Below are positions 1 through 9,626 of a DNA stretch of 64,000 nt, piece by piece. Each line of letters opens with the position of its first letter. Position 1 is the first letter of the stretch. Where the stretch lies: NCBI GenBank assembly GCA_007571305.1, contig RKRR01000140.1:25476-89475 (forward strand). The letters are read 5' to 3'. Below the pieces are notes generated by a model that saw only the letters and a list, made by a program, of their open reading frames with translations, had not been told where the DNA came from and searched no databases. Source of the stretch: Candidatus Poribacteria bacterium (GTDB taxonomy: Bacteria > Poribacteria > WGA-4E > WGA-3G). Made by a program: the position numbers and the translations under genes.

Positions 1-1139
1 GAAACACCGTGGCGAACAAGTTGGATGCGAAAAGCGATCTCTACGTCTACTTCTATCTTCACGGCTTATCGCTCCTTAACCCGAAAGGCACGTTCTGTAG
101 CATTACGTCTAACTCGTGGTTAGATGTTGGGTATGGTAAGAACCTTCAAGCATTTCTCCTCAAAAAGTGCCATCTGAAACTCGTTTTGGACAATGCTGCA
201 AAACGTTCCTTCAAGGGCGTAAATATAAATACTATTATCACCCTTACCTCTGCTCCGAATGAAACTGGCGAAGCGAACGAACAACACATCGTACGTTTTG
301 TCAACTTTACCGTGCCGTTTGAGGCGATTCTGGATCCGATTATCTTCTATGAAGTTGAAACTGCGACAGTTCGAACGCGCACCCCAGAACACCGCATTCA
401 TCCGAGCGTGCAGGAAGACTTGTTAACCTCCGGCATAGGTGAAAAAGGGAAGTATGCTGGTGACAAGTGGGGCGCGAAATACCTCCGTGCCCCGGATATC
501 TATTGGTATCTGTTGGAAAATTATCACGATAAGTTAATCCGCGTGGGAGATGTCGCTGATACACCCAGAGGGTTTACAACTGGTGCCAACTCGTTCTTTG
601 TCCTTGATTCCCAAACAATTTCAACGTGGGGTATTGAAGCGGATTTCTTGTCCCCTGTTATCAATAGTCCGAGGGATGTAAAAAGTCTTTTAATTGCCCC
701 CAACCAATTGCCTTATTCACTCTTTATGTGCTCAAAGCGAAAAAGTGCTTTACGGGGAACGGCTGCTTTAGAGTACATTAAATGGGGGGAGTCACAGTCA
801 TTTCACCAGCGTTCAAGTATCCGAAGCAGAAGACTGTGGTACGGTATAAGGAAACGTCCACTCCCACCGCTTACTTTCCCTCAGTTGGTCGGTTCGACAG
901 CGAAAACAACGTATGCCCCTAAGGGGTGCTTAGCAATTGACAATTTTACGGAAATTCATCCCTCTTCTGCTTTGAGTGTGCCGCTTTGTTTATCTTTAAA
1001 TTCTACTGTTTTCCAACTCATGCTAAATCTCAGTGGTTGTGCGAATAGAGGATACGGCTTTTTGAAGATGCAAACCTCTGACCTATCAAACCTACTATGC
1101 GTCAATCCAGAAATACTTAACATAAGTGGGGGGGGGTAA
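1..1139 (+). CDS. Eco57I/type IIG-like N6-adenine DNA methyltransferase, C-terminal part (5' end outside window; frame ends at a poly-G tract)
   Basis: Frame is open to the left edge; 'KSDLYVYFYLHGLSLLNPKGTFCSITSNSWLDVGYGK' resembles the NPPY-downstream region of Eco57I-like MTases, followed by a TaqI-like specificity region. Confidence 0.75.
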   Translation, partial: NTVANKLDAKSDLYVYFYLHGLSLLNPKGTFCSITSNSWLDVGYGKNLQAFLLKKCHLKLVLDNAAKRSFKGVNINTIITLTSAPNETGEANEQHIVRFVNFTVPFEAILDPIIFYEVETATVRTRTPEHRIHPSVQEDLLTSGIGEKGKYAGDKWGAKYLRAPDIYWYLLENYHDKLIRVGDVADTPRGFTTGANSFFVLDSQTISTWGIEADFLSPVINSPRDVKSLLIAPNQLPYSLFMCSKRKSALRGTAALEYIKWGESQSFHQRSSIRSRRLWYGIRKRPLPPLTFPQLVGSTAKTTYAPKGCLAIDNFTEIHPSSALSVPLCLSLNSTVFQLMLNLSGCANRGYGFLKMQTSDLSNLLCVNPEILNISGGG

Positions 1140-1311
1140 TCATGACCTCCTCGCCGCAGAAGACTGGGATGTACTCAACCCTTCACCCGAACGCAGGACC
1201 CTTGACAACATCATCTTTGATGTGCTACAATTAACCCAAGGTGAACGTGATGGAGTCTGTGAAGCTGTCATGGAGTTAGTAACAACCCGCCTCAGTAGGG
1301 CAAAAACCTGA
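1126..1311 (+). pseudogene. C-terminal tail of the same methyltransferase in another frame, separated by the (G)9 tract
   Basis: 'DWDVLNPSPERRTLDNIIFDVLQLTQGERDGVCEAVMELVTTRLSRAK' reads like the usual C-terminus of Eco57I-like MTases; with 8 G instead of 9 the two frames join. Confidence 0.65.
1128..1136 (+). repeat. Homopolymeric (G)9 tract at the methyltransferase frame break
   Basis: Direct reading: ...cataagt GGGGGGGGG taatcatgacc. Confidence 0.9.
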
Positions 1312-1337
1312 AAATTTCATGGCACTGCAAAAGGAAA

Positions 1338-2378
1338 ATGATGAATACTGCCGATACTGAACGTGAATACTCAGACAATCAATTGGACAAAATTGAGACA
1401 TTGCTCTTACAGAGTGCCGAACTCCAACTACGAGGCGAGCAAAGATTCGGAAGGTTAGCAGAGACGGTCACAGAACTCGCTGAGAGCCAAGTGAAAAGCT
1501 CGCAATGGCAGGCAGAAAACCAAACACGATTCCAACAAATTGAGACAGCACAGACACGGACATCCGAACTCCAAGCAGAAATGGTAACCCAGATGGCAGA
1601 GATGGTCGCTCTTAATGCCGCGCGGGACACGCGGTTGACTCGGATTGAGGAGCGGCTTGAAGAGAGTGCCGTGCTTGATGCCAAACGTGATGTCCGTTTG
1701 GATAGAATTGAGGAATTACTTGTACAAACAGGGACTGCTGTTTCCCAACACGGGCAAATCCTCTCTAAACTCTCCGAAACTGTTTCGCAACAAGAACAAA
1801 TCTTATCTCAACATGGGCAAATCCTTGCCAAACTTTCCGAAACCGTTTCCCAACACGGGCAAATCCTTTCTAAACAAGAGCAAACCTTATCGCAACACGG
1901 ACAAATCCTCTCTAAACTCTCTGAAACAGTTGCCAAACAAGAGCAAACCTTATCGCAACACGAGCAAACGCTTTCCAAATACGGGCAAATCCTTTCTAAA
2001 CAAGAGCAAACCTTATCGCAACACGGACAAATCCTCTCTAAACTCTCTGAAACAGTTGCCAAACAAGAGCAAATCCTTTCTAAACATGAGCAAACGCTTT
2101 CCCAATACGGACAAATCCTTACCAAACAAGAGCAAACCTTATCGCAACACGGACAAACGCTTTCCCAACACGGGCAAATCCTCTCCAAACTCTCCGAAAC
2201 AGTTACCGAACTCGTCCAAACCGTTTCAGACTTGTCCCATAGCGTTTCTGAAGTGAAGGGCGCGCTCACCCCGTGGAAAATTATCATTGGCGGTATCGTC
2301 AGTGTTTGCCTCGCTATCATCTTGTCTGTACTCGGGACGAAAGGGTTAGAAGTGCTGGTAAAATTATTCACAGGGTAA
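1338..2378 (+). CDS. Heptad-repeat coiled-coil protein with C-terminal transmembrane helix
   Basis: 25 consecutive 7-aa repeats (LSQHGQI/LSKLSET/LSKQEQT types) followed by 'KIIIGGIVSVCLAIILSVLG'; stop is 2 nt before the helicase ATG. Confidence 0.85.
   Translation: MMNTADTEREYSDNQLDKIETLLLQSAELQLRGEQRFGRLAETVTELAESQVKSSQWQAENQTRFQQIETAQTRTSELQAEMVTQMAEMVALNAARDTRLTRIEERLEESAVLDAKRDVRLDRIEELLVQTGTAVSQHGQILSKLSETVSQQEQILSQHGQILAKLSETVSQHGQILSKQEQTLSQHGQILSKLSETVAKQEQTLSQHEQTLSKYGQILSKQEQTLSQHGQILSKLSETVAKQEQILSKHEQTLSQYGQILTKQEQTLSQHGQTLSQHGQILSKLSETVTELVQTVSDLSHSVSEVKGALTPWKIIIGGIVSVCLAIILSVLGTKGLEVLVKLFTG
1740..2264 (+). repeat. 21-bp (7-codon) tandem repeat array, 25 units
   Basis: Uninterrupted heptads from VSQHGQI (1740) to VSEVKGA (ends 2264). 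Confidence 0.9.
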
Positions 2379-2380
2379 TC

Positions 2381-5300
2381 ATGCCACACGACATCATTGA
2401 CAACCGAAACGAAAAACTGATTGACCACGTCAACCTTATCTTAGACTCCACCGAGCGGGCCCGGTTCGCTGTCGGCTACTTCTTTCTTACCGGTTTCACA
2501 AGCATCGCAAAAGAACTTCGAAATCTGACCGAACTTCGACTCCTCATCGGTAACACCAGCACCCGCGAAACCATAGAGCAACTCGCCGAAGGATATAGAG
2601 AATTATCCGCTATTGAAAACGTTACTGAAAATATCAGTTATTCCAATCGCGTAACACGCAAAACACGTACCGCCGAAACCGCTGAAAACCTCAGGGCATG
2701 CATCCAATCTATGCCACAGACAGATGAATCCGAGCAGATCATCCGAACCTTAGCCGATATGGTTGCCACCGGGAAGTTGAAAGTCAGGATATACACGAAG
2801 GGTAGGCTTCACGCCAAGGCCTACATTTTTGACTACAAGCAAGGCACCTATGAAACCGGCACCTCCATTGTCGGCTCATCTAACCTTACCCTCGCCGGTT
2901 TGACCAGCAATACCGAATTGAACGTCGTTGTCTCTGGCAATGCCAATCAGAAACAACTCCGAAAATGGTTCGATGAATTGTGGGATGAAGCCGATGACTT
3001 TGACAAGACCTTGATGGAGGAGATGCAAACCTCTTGGGCACTCGCCCCTGTTCGCCCGTATGACATCTACATGAAAACACTCTATGAATTGGTTAAGGAA
3101 CGACTTGAGCGGGATGAGGACAGCCTTCCTCCTGCCGCCGATCTGATGGATCAATTGGCTGACTTCCAACAGGTCGCCGTGTGGCAAGCCATTAAAATTA
3201 TTAATCAATATGGCGGCGCGTTTGTCTCGGATGTCGTCGGATTGGGAAAAAGTTACATCGGCTCCGCAATCGTCAAATACTTTGAGCACGTCGAAAACGC
3301 CCGTCCCTTAATCTTCTGTCCCCCCGCCCTCATCCCGATGTGGGAACGGTACAACGAATTTCACCATCTTAACGCCCAAGTAATTTCCAGCGGGATCCTC
3401 AGCGGTGATGCAGAAAATGCCCGACAACTCCTCTTTGAACACTACGAAAACCGGGATTTTGTCCTTGTTGACGAAAGCCATAATTTCCGCAACCCGGGGA
3501 CTCAACGTTATGGAATCTTGCAAGAATTCCTAACAACGGGGGATAAAAAGAGTTGTTTCCTTACCGCAACACCACGGAACAAAAGTGCCTGGGATATCTA
3601 TCACCAATTTAAACTCTTCCATCCAGACGACGATACTGCCTTACCGCTTGAGCCTGCACACTTGCGGGAATATTTTCGCCACATCGAAAACGGCACCCGG
3701 GACCCACGCGTCCTTTTGCAGCACATCCTCATCCGTCGCACCCGAAACCATATCCTACGATGGTATGGATATGATGCAGAGACGCATGAGCCCGTCGACC
3801 CTACCGAATTTAGCGATTACTTAAACCGTCAACGGCACGCTTATGTCAGAATAGGTGACACACAACAATTTTTTCCACAACGCACCCTCAAGACAGTGGA
3901 ATATAGTATTGAGGAGACCTACCAAGGGCTTTATCAACAAATTCGGGAGCACCTCGGCACCGCAAAAACCACCACTGCTTCACAACTGACCTACGCACGG
4001 TATGGACTCTGGCACTACGTGAAAAAAGAAAAGCAAGGAATCGCGCCTTATCGAGATTTACAAAGTGCAGGCAAAAATCTGCGCGGTTTAATCCGCGTTC
4101 TCCTTTTCAAACGTTTTGAATCCAGTGTGTATGCCTTCAAACAGACGATCTCTCGGTTTTTGAACGTTCACACCCTGTTTCTCAACGCATTAGACAACGG
4201 CATCGTTGCCGCAGGTGAGGATGCCCAACAGATTCTCTACGATGCAAGGAGTACTGACGAAACCGATATCGATGCCGATGAACGCGACGTTCTTGACGAG
4301 CTGCAGAAACTCTCTGAGTCTTATGACATCCAAGATTTCAACCTTGAAGCGTTACGCGAAGACGTTCAGCACGATATCCAAGTCTTTACACATATTTTAG
4401 AATCCATCCAAAAAATTACCCCAGCAGCCGATGCGAAACTCCAAACACTCAAAAAATTGCTCAACACGAAACCCCTCTGCGACGGAAAACGCCTAATTTT
4501 CACTCGATACATTGATACAGCCGACTACCTCTACAGAAACCTAAAGACGGAAAACACGGATGTTATCTACAGCAGTAATAAAGATAAACAGAGAATCGTT
4601 GCACGCTTTGCGCCTAATGCAAATCCTGAACAGAGACGGAACTCTGATGAAAACGAACTCAACACACTCATCGCCACTGATGTTCTCGCGGAGGGATTGA
4701 ACCTGCAAGATTGTGGGATATTGGTCAACTACGACCTCCACTGGAATCCCGTCCGCCTCATTCAACGCTTCGGACGTATTGATCGAATAGGCAGCGAGTT
4801 TGAAAAAATTCACGGCTTTAACTTTCTACCCGAACTCGGTATTGAACGTAACCTCGGCTTGCAAGAAACACTCCGAAATCGAATTCAAGAAATCCACGAC
4901 ACGATTGGGGAAGATGCCGCAATTCTCGACAACACTGAAGAACTCAACGAAGAGGCGATGTACGCAATCTATGAGCAGGATAACGCACAACTCAATCTTT
5001 TTGAAGAGATCCAGGAAACCGGTATGAGTTTTATCGAAGCGGAAGAGATATTGCGACAAATCAAACGGCAAGATTCAGCGGAATATGAACGCATTGCAAA
5101 TCTGAGGGACGGTATCCGTACGGGTATTCAGGCGGACACAAAGGGCACTTACGTTTTCTGTCGTTTGGGCTCGTTCCAGCAGCCATGTCTGTTGAATGAA
5201 AAAGGATACATGGTTACTACAGATTCAGCGGAGATTCTCCAACGTCTTCAATGTGATCCTGAATTAGAAGGGAAACCGGTTCCACCTGAACATAATACAC

Positions 5301-5437
5301 GCATTACGAAACAGCAAAAAGACTTCGCAGCACGGAATAGAAATCGAACCGTTTTTTCAGTACGTCAGTTAACGTCCGCGCAGAGATACATCCGAAAAGA
5401 GTTGAGACTCCTTAGCAGCACATCGAAGGATACATAG
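2381..5437 (+). CDS. PLD-like nuclease domain + SNF2/DEAD-like helicase (restriction/defence-type)
   Basis: PLD motif 'LHAKAYIF...GSSNLT'; Walker A-like 'DVVGLGKS', 'LVDESHNFRN' box, 'LIATDVLAEGLNLQ', 'QRFGRIDRIGS' motif VI; ATG at 2381. Confidence 0.85.
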   Translation: MPHDIIDNRNEKLIDHVNLILDSTERARFAVGYFFLTGFTSIAKELRNLTELRLLIGNTSTRETIEQLAEGYRELSAIENVTENISYSNRVTRKTRTAETAENLRACIQSMPQTDESEQIIRTLADMVATGKLKVRIYTKGRLHAKAYIFDYKQGTYETGTSIVGSSNLTLAGLTSNTELNVVVSGNANQKQLRKWFDELWDEADDFDKTLMEEMQTSWALAPVRPYDIYMKTLYELVKERLERDEDSLPPAADLMDQLADFQQVAVWQAIKIINQYGGAFVSDVVGLGKSYIGSAIVKYFEHVENARPLIFCPPALIPMWERYNEFHHLNAQVISSGILSGDAENARQLLFEHYENRDFVLVDESHNFRNPGTQRYGILQEFLTTGDKKSCFLTATPRNKSAWDIYHQFKLFHPDDDTALPLEPAHLREYFRHIENGTRDPRVLLQHILIRRTRNHILRWYGYDAETHEPVDPTEFSDYLNRQRHAYVRIGDTQQFFPQRTLKTVEYSIEETYQGLYQQIREHLGTAKTTTASQLTYARYGLWHYVKKEKQGIAPYRDLQSAGKNLRGLIRVLLFKRFESSVYAFKQTISRFLNVHTLFLNALDNGIVAAGEDAQQILYDARSTDETDIDADERDVLDELQKLSESYDIQDFNLEALREDVQHDIQVFTHILESIQKITPAADAKLQTLKKLLNTKPLCDGKRLIFTRYIDTADYLYRNLKTENTDVIYSSNKDKQRIVARFAPNANPEQRRNSDENELNTLIATDVLAEGLNLQDCGILVNYDLHWNPVRLIQRFGRIDRIGSEFEKIHGFNFLPELGIERNLGLQETLRNRIQEIHDTIGEDAAILDNTEELNEEAMYAIYEQDNAQLNLFEEIQETGMSFIEAEEILRQIKRQDSAEYERIANLRDGIRTGIQADTKGTYVFCRLGSFQQPCLLNEKGYMVTTDSAEILQRLQCDPELEGKPVPPEHNTRITKQQKDFAARNRNRTVFSVRQLTSAQRYIRKELRLLSSTSKDT

Positions 5438-5662
5438 GCAATAAGCAAACTCGATCAAGCCTTTCGCTTGTCCCTCACGGAGGCGATCAAGCGGGAAATC
5501 AATCGCTTGCATCGTCTGAAAATCACAGGAGAGGCATTGCTAACTGAACTCACAATTCTCTACCATCGACATAACATGGCAAATTTAGAAAAACGCCAGC
5601 ATAAACCCGATGAGCAATCCCAATCGTATGCCAAAGTAATTTGTAGTGCGTCGTTCGTTTAA
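5438..5662 (+). pseudogene. Possible C-terminal extension of the helicase, in the same frame after TAG 5435-5437
   Basis: Same reading frame; '(TAG)AISKLDQAFRLSLTEAIKREINRLHRLKITGEALLTELTILYHRHN' is coding-like. Confidence 0.45.
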
Positions 5663-5768
5663 CCTTTCACCTATCCCCTCCAAAACCACAAAAAACTTTG
5701 CAATTTTTTCTCATCCGTTATATACTTTTACGGCAAAGAGAATACTCCAAGTAAAAGGGAACGCTCGC

Positions 5769-6221
5769 ATGAACATTCTCGTCCTCCACGGACCGAACCT
5801 ACACCTCTTAGGAAAACGCCAACCCGAGATCTATGGCCACCAGACATTATCAGACATTAATGACACACTTGACCGGCACGCAGCGGCATCGCCTCACGCG
5901 ATTACACTCAAAATCTTTCAATCTAATCACGAAGGCGAACTCGTCTCCATCATCGGAGATAACATTGACTGGGCAGACGGCATCCTGATTAATCCTGCAG
6001 CTTACACACATACCAGTGTCGCCATTCGAGACGCGCTTTCTACTGTTGCATTACCTGTCATAGAGATTCACCTCTCTAACATCTATGCCCGTGAAGAATT
6101 TCGGCATCATTCCTACATATCGGCGATCGCTGTTGGTATCATTGGTGGCTTTGGAACGCATAGTTACACGCTTGCTCTTGAAGCAATGATCCAAATTTTG
6201 CAACAAAATCTGGAAAATTAA
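5769..6221 (+). CDS. aroQ: 3-dehydroquinate dehydratase, type II
   Basis: 'MNILVLHGPNLHLLGKRQPEIYG', 'NPAAYTHTSVAIRDAL', 'EIHLSNIYAREEFRHHSYIS' are diagnostic; ORF extends upstream but ATG 5769 fits the family N-terminus. Confidence 0.95.
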   Translation: MNILVLHGPNLHLLGKRQPEIYGHQTLSDINDTLDRHAAASPHAITLKIFQSNHEGELVSIIGDNIDWADGILINPAAYTHTSVAIRDALSTVALPVIEIHLSNIYAREEFRHHSYISAIAVGIIGGFGTHSYTLALEAMIQILQQNLEN

Positions 6222-6225
6222 AAAA

Positions 6226-7371
6226 ATGGCAAAAAATCCTTTTATACCCTTCAGTCGCCCGTGGATTGATGATACCGAAATCGAAGCCGTTAGCCAAGTC
6301 CTCGCTTCCAAATGGATTAGCACAGGTAACAGAGTGCGCGAATTTGAACGTGCTTTCGCCGAATACCTCGGTGTCAAGCACGCCATTGCTGTCAGTTCCT
6401 GCACCCACGCGTTGCACCTCAGTCTTGTTGTAGGGGGGATCGGTAGCGGAGATGAAGTCATCACAACCCCATATACCTTCACAGCGACTGCGGAAGCGAT
6501 CCGATATGTCGGTGCTAACCCTGTCTTCGTAGACATTGACCCGAATACATTGAACATCAACATAACCAAAATCGAGAAGGCGATAACGCCACGTACGAAG
6601 GCGATACTGCCTGTACATTTCGCTGGTCTCCCTTGCGATATGGATGCGTTACGGGACATCTGTCGAAACCACAATCTCGTCCTCATCGATGACGCTGCCC
6701 ACGCCATCCCGACTGAATACAAAGGGCAACATATCGGTAGTATCGGTGACCTATCAGCCTTTAGTTTTTACGCCAACAAAAACCTGACGACTGCGGAAGG
6801 CGGTATGATCACTACCAATAACGATACCTTCGCTGAACCGCTCCGCACGATGCGGCTCCACGGCATCGACAAAGATGCTTGGGCGCGTCAATCACAACGC
6901 GCTATCTGGCAATACGATATTGCTACTGAAGGTTATAAATACAATATGACCGATATTCAAGCAGCGATAGGATTGTGCCAGCTCATGAAACTCAACAAAC
7001 AGCATGAACGCCGCCGAAATTTCGCGCAGATTTATCAAACGGAACTCGCGAATTTTCCGAAAATAAGTACGCCGGTCGCACCGGATAATTCCAAAGGGCA
7101 TTCGTGGCATCTCTATATTATCCAACTCCACACCGGCAACCGAGATGAATTCGTAGAATCGTTACGCGATGCAAACATTGAATGCAGTGTTCACTATATT
7201 CCGTTACATCTCTTTGAGTTTTATCAGGAGCAATACGGTTACCGTGTCGGCGATTTCCCGTGTGCTGAGGCAGCATTTGAACGTGTCGTGAGTCTACCTC
7301 TCCACCCGGGCTTGACGGAAGAAGAAATTCACATCGTAATTGATGAAATAGGAAAGATTTTGGGTTTATAA
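6226..7371 (+). CDS. DegT/DnrJ/EryC1/StrS family aminotransferase
   Basis: 'FIPFSRPWIDDTEIEAVSQVLASKWISTG', 'DDAAHAIPTEYKGQHIGSIGDLSAFSFYANKNLTTAEGG' PLP-Lys motif. Confidence 0.93.
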   Translation: MAKNPFIPFSRPWIDDTEIEAVSQVLASKWISTGNRVREFERAFAEYLGVKHAIAVSSCTHALHLSLVVGGIGSGDEVITTPYTFTATAEAIRYVGANPVFVDIDPNTLNINITKIEKAITPRTKAILPVHFAGLPCDMDALRDICRNHNLVLIDDAAHAIPTEYKGQHIGSIGDLSAFSFYANKNLTTAEGGMITTNNDTFAEPLRTMRLHGIDKDAWARQSQRAIWQYDIATEGYKYNMTDIQAAIGLCQLMKLNKQHERRRNFAQIYQTELANFPKISTPVAPDNSKGHSWHLYIIQLHTGNRDEFVESLRDANIECSVHYIPLHLFEFYQEQYGYRVGDFPCAEAAFERVVSLPLHPGLTEEEIHIVIDEIGKILGL

Positions 7372-7439
7372 TTCGACTACAGAAAACCCAAAAATCCCTG
7401 ATTTAGACGATATCGACATAACACCACTTCAACAAGAAG

Positions 7440-8006
7440 ATGGACACATCTAACCCAACGAACACTCCCCTCTACCAAATCATTCCCAGCGATGTCTGTT
7501 TTTCGTGTGATGTCTGTTGCCGGTTTTTAGAAGTAGACAGTCCGCTCGCGCCCATTTTCACTGAGATTGAGACAGAGAACGCCGTCGCACAGGGTGCCGA
7601 TCCTGCTCTGTTCTATCCACAGGTAGATGCAAAAAGTGCACAGATCCAACTCAAATCGTATAACGACTTCTATATTTGTCCGTTTTTTGAACCGGAGACG
7701 AGCCACTGCACCATCTATCCGATCCGCCCGCTTGACTGTCAACTCTATCCGTTCGCGTTCATGCACAGTGAGGATGGAAGCGAGGTCGTGCTCGGTGTTG
7801 ATAACCTCTGCCCGTTTGGCGAAGCACATATCGAAACGGAAGCCTTTCAGAAGCACATCCGCCATGTCATCAATTACGTCGAATCCGAATCAGTTACTGC
7901 GCAGATAATCGCCAATTGGAGTTTGATCGGCGATTACCAAGAGACAGTGGAAATTGTTCATACATTAGGACAATTGACAGATGCGACTCCAACCGCTAAC
8001 TCTTAA
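7440..8006 (+). CDS. YkgJ-family cysteine cluster protein
   Basis: 'CFSCDVCCRF', 'CTIYPIRPLDCQLYPF' cysteine pattern. Confidence 0.8.
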   Translation: MDTSNPTNTPLYQIIPSDVCFSCDVCCRFLEVDSPLAPIFTEIETENAVAQGADPALFYPQVDAKSAQIQLKSYNDFYICPFFEPETSHCTIYPIRPLDCQLYPFAFMHSEDGSEVVLGVDNLCPFGEAHIETEAFQKHIRHVINYVESESVTAQIIANWSLIGDYQETVEIVHTLGQLTDATPTANS

Positions 8007-8916
8007 TGACAAGCCAATTTTTGACGAATACGCACATCGGACATGCCCCCGGCTTTCCAACTACGCCTTCGCACCGCTTTACGTATGGAAGGAACATTTT
8101 CAGTTTTATTGGGCACGACTCGCGGAATATCTATGCATTTTCGCAAAACAGGGTAACGATTATTTCATGCCGATTCTACCGATGCCGTGCGAGCCTGAAA
8201 ATCCCACCTACCGAAATGTTATTCGCACAGCATATCAATTTATATTGGAATCAAATCAGAATCCAGACATCGCCCGAATCGAAAATGTCCCACAGGAGTT
8301 ACGCACTTTTTTTCAAGAGATCGGATTCCGTGCTACCTTGAAGGAGACCGAATATCTCTATGAAACAGCAGCACTCAGCAAACTAAGCGGTAATCGTTTC
8401 AAGCGTAAGCGGAACACTTATAACGTCTTTATTAAACATTATCCGTCGGCAGAATTTAGACCCTACCGCATCGCTGACCGCGGCGGATGTTTAGCACTCT
8501 ATGAGACGTGGCACATTGCACGCGCAGCGAAATGTGAAGACGCAGTCTATTGCGCGATGCTTGAAGATTCTCGATCGGCCCACCGAATCGCGATCGGGCA
8601 TGCGGAAGCACTCGGACTTGTCGGCAGGATTATCCGTATTGATGAGGAGATCAGAGGCTATACCTTCGGCTATCCACTGAATGCGGATACATTCTGTGTA
8701 CTATTTGAGATTACGGACCTTGGGATAAAAGGGCTTGCCCAGTTCATCTACCGCGAGTTTTGCAAGGAATTGGTGGACACCTATAGATGGGTTAACGCAA
8801 TGGACGATTCAGGATTAGAGAACCTAAAACGTGTCAAACGCTCCTACCATCCGCTCCAACTGCTTCCGTCATACAATGTGGTGAGTTCTACCACGTTGGA
8901 GGCTACCGAAATATGA
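7981..8916 (+). CDS. DUF2156 / phosphatidylglycerol lysyltransferase C-terminal-like (GNAT-fold) protein
   Basis: 'FAPLYVWKEHFQFYWARLAEYLCIF', 'WVNAMDDSGLENLKRVKRSYHP' typical of the DUF2156 family; overlaps the upstream gene by 26 nt. Confidence 0.75.
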   Translation: MRLQPLTLNDKPIFDEYAHRTCPRLSNYAFAPLYVWKEHFQFYWARLAEYLCIFAKQGNDYFMPILPMPCEPENPTYRNVIRTAYQFILESNQNPDIARIENVPQELRTFFQEIGFRATLKETEYLYETAALSKLSGNRFKRKRNTYNVFIKHYPSAEFRPYRIADRGGCLALYETWHIARAAKCEDAVYCAMLEDSRSAHRIAIGHAEALGLVGRIIRIDEEIRGYTFGYPLNADTFCVLFEITDLGIKGLAQFIYREFCKELVDTYRWVNAMDDSGLENLKRVKRSYHPLQLLPSYNVVSSTTLEATEI

Positions 8917-9626
8917 CACAAGCCCTTATCTTTCTCAACGGCTACTACGACACACGGTATCTCGATTTTTACCGTCAAGAGATTGAGAGCGCAGTGAAAA
9001 AGAGTTCCCTACTTATCTGTGCAGATGGAGGTATCCGCATATTTGACGAACTCCATCGACACTTGGACATTTCTCTCATACCGGATGTCCTCATCGGCGA
9101 TATGGATTCGGTAGATGAAAGGACAACCAACGCGAAACAGGTCGTTCAGGAATGGGTAGGAAAAACGGACAAAGATTATACGGATGGGCAACTCGCCGTA
9201 GATTACGCGATGAAACAGTCCGACTGCCGACACATCATCCTCTACGGTGGTTTATCGCGACCAGAAGAATATGAAACCGACCAGTTTCTTGGCAATCTCA
9301 AATTGATGCGCTTTGGACATTACCTGATGTCTACAGACGAACCTTATACTGTCGAAATGCGGGATCCGAGACAAACAATCCACTACGTGCTATCAGCAGT
9401 GCGTTTAACTCGAAAAAGTAACGGACTGCAACGTGTCTCTCTCATCTCGGAATCATCCAACGTCATCGTCGAAAAAAGTGAGAATCTACGTTGGGACTTG
9501 GCATCGCTACACATCCACCCCGATTTAACAAACGCACTCCGCAACGAATTCGTGGAAGATGCGGAGTCGGCAATCATCCAATTGACTGGCGGTTCGGCCC
9601 CGGTCTACGTGATTCATAACTGGTAA
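8913..9626 (+). CDS. thiN: Thiamine pyrophosphokinase-like protein
   Basis: 'LLICADGGIRIFDELHRHLDISLIPDVLIGDMDSVD', 'KTDKDYTDGQLAVDYA', 'LYGGLSRPEEYETDQFLGNL'. Confidence 0.85.
   Translation: MTQALIFLNGYYDTRYLDFYRQEIESAVKKSSLLICADGGIRIFDELHRHLDISLIPDVLIGDMDSVDERTTNAKQVVQEWVGKTDKDYTDGQLAVDYAMKQSDCRHIILYGGLSRPEEYETDQFLGNLKLMRFGHYLMSTDEPYTVEMRDPRQTIHYVLSAVRLTRKSNGLQRVSLISESSNVIVEKSENLRWDLASLHIHPDLTNALRNEFVEDAESAIIQLTGGSAPVYVIHNW

Noticed and set aside
1645-2256. 203-aa + ORF (and minus-strand ORF 1808-2428) across the heptad array
   Set aside because: A 21-bp repeat keeps several frames open at once; the heptad frame with TM anchor and coupled stop is the credible gene.
1740-2264. Tandem repeats considered as a CRISPR array
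   Set aside because: Repeats are contiguous 21-mers inside an ORF with no unique spacers.
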